A DNA stretch of 7,060 bases from Bacteroidales bacterium (GTDB lineage Bacteria; Bacteroidota; Bacteroidia; Bacteroidales; Muribaculaceae), in assembly GCA_004552485.1 (NCBI GenBank), contig SFOH01000081.1, positions 1-7,060 of the forward strand, read 5' to 3'. Each line of letters opens with the position of its first letter. Position 1 is the first letter of the stretch. This document shows, piece by piece, positions 6,321-7,060 of the stretch. The translations under genes were made by a program, and so were the position numbers. The notes under the pieces were generated by a model that saw only the letters and a program-made list of their open reading frames with translations, did not search any database and was not told where the DNA came from.

Positions 6321-7060
6321 ATGGCAAACGACAAAACAGACCAGAAAGCAACAGTTGAGCAGCGCCTCTCGTCGCTGTACAAACTGCAGACCATCCTCAG
6401 CGAAATCGACCGCATCAAACAGATCCGCGGCGAGCTCCCCATGGAGGTGAAAGACCTCGAGGACGAAATCGCCGGCCTCAGCACCCGCATCGAAAAATAC
6501 ACCCAGGAAATCGTCGAGCTCCAGAACAAGCTCCAGGGCGAGAAAGCCAAAATCGCCCAGGCCGACTCACTCATCGCCCGCTACAAAGAGCAGCTTGACA
6601 ATGTCCGCAACAACCGCGAGTTCGACCTGCTCACCAAAGAGGTTGAGTATCAGACTCTTGAGATAGAGCTTTGCGAGAAGCACATCTACGAGTACGGCCG
6701 CGCCATCGAGAATAAAAAGGCCGACATCGCCGCTACCCAGGAAGTCCTCGAAGACCGCCGCCACACCCTCGGCGAGAAAAAAGACGAACTCCAGGAAATC
6801 GTCTCCGAGACCAAAGAACAGGAAGAAGACCTGCGCATGCAGGCCAAGGCCCTCGAACCCAAAATCGGTGACGAGCGCCTGCTCACCGCCTTCAAGCGCA
6901 TCCGCAAGAATGCCCGCAACGGCCTCGGCATCGTCTACGTCGAGCGCAACGCCTGCGGCGGCTGCTTCAACCGCATCCCGCCCCAGCGCCAGGCCGAAAT
7001 CAAGATGCACAAAAAAGTCATCGTCTGCGAATACTGCGGCCGCATCATGATCGACCCCGA
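6321..7060 (+). CDS. Coiled-coil protein with C4 zinc ribbon (DUF164/zf-RING_7 type), 3' end cut by the window
   Basis: The frame from ATG 6321 stays open to the window end, giving 246 codons; relatives are about 250-260 residues, so only a few residues should be missing. Residues from about 12 to 180 are charged, heptad-rich helix (many Glu, Lys, Gln and Leu), which should form a long antiparallel coiled coil, with NNREFDLLTKEVE at 97-109 as a conserved-looking turn. A compact C-terminal ribbon follows, with cysteines at 212, 215, 236 and 239 in CGGC and CEYC, suited to binding one zinc ion. The protein has no signal peptide and should be cytoplasmic. Homologues are often described only as putative nucleic-acid-binding or zinc-ribbon proteins. 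Adjacency to a Nif3 gene is a familiar pairing in Bacteroidota. The 25-bp AT-rich gap holds no terminator. Confidence 0.9.
   Translation, partial: MANDKTDQKATVEQRLSSLYKLQTILSEIDRIKQIRGELPMEVKDLEDEIAGLSTRIEKYTQEIVELQNKLQGEKAKIAQADSLIARYKEQLDNVRNNREFDLLTKEVEYQTLEIELCEKHIYEYGRAIENKKADIAATQEVLEDRRHTLGEKKDELQEIVSETKEQEEDLRMQAKALEPKIGDERLLTAFKRIRKNARNGLGIVYVERNACGGCFNRIPPQRQAEIKMHKKVIVCEYCGRIMIDP

Overview
The window looks like chromosomal DNA of a GC-rich member of the Bacteroidales, possibly Muribaculaceae or a relative. The evidence is a tandem pair of SusE/SusF-type outer-membrane lipoprotein genes, Bacteroidota-type -7 promoter boxes (TAnnTTTG) in AT-rich gaps, and a Nif3 plus C4 zinc-ribbon gene pair. 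The family-level placement is inference. All recognisable genes read on the + strand.

Layout. Positions 1-385 hold the 3' end of a SusE-like surface glycan-binding protein. It is followed 30 bp later by a SusF-like gene (416-1802) whose signal peptide and body lie in different frames. A strong hairpin with a downstream T-run (1852-1910) closes this block. After a -7 box (1964-1971) comes a eukaryote-like membrane Ser/Thr kinase gene (2003-3424) interrupted by an in-frame TAG at codon 94. Its last codons run into AT-rich DNA carrying another -7 box (3408-3415). The next 340 bp have no convincing protein gene but contain several hairpins, so they may encode a structured RNA or an aspS leader. 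Then come aspS (3766-5382), a Nif3-family gene (5471-6295) and a coiled-coil C4 zinc-ribbon protein (6321 to the window end, nearly complete).

How the genes relate. The first two belong to a surface glycan-capture operon whose transporter genes (susC/susD) would lie upstream of the window; the sugar cannot be predicted. The kinase is a separate signalling gene. aspS, the Nif3 gene and the zinc-ribbon gene are housekeeping or conserved genes, and the last two probably form one transcription unit.

The most striking point is damage. Three neighbouring genes each carry an independent lesion: lost lipobox plus frameshift in the SusF-like gene, an amber codon in the kinase, and an in-frame loss of about 51 codons in aspS that removes the aspartate-binding QSPQ/K segment. 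Because aspS is normally essential and single copy, assembly or consensus error in a metagenomic genome is the leading explanation, with real gene decay or a second aspS copy as alternatives. I did not find a convincing new multi-gene system; the unassigned structured interval at about 3421-3650 is the best candidate for something undescribed.
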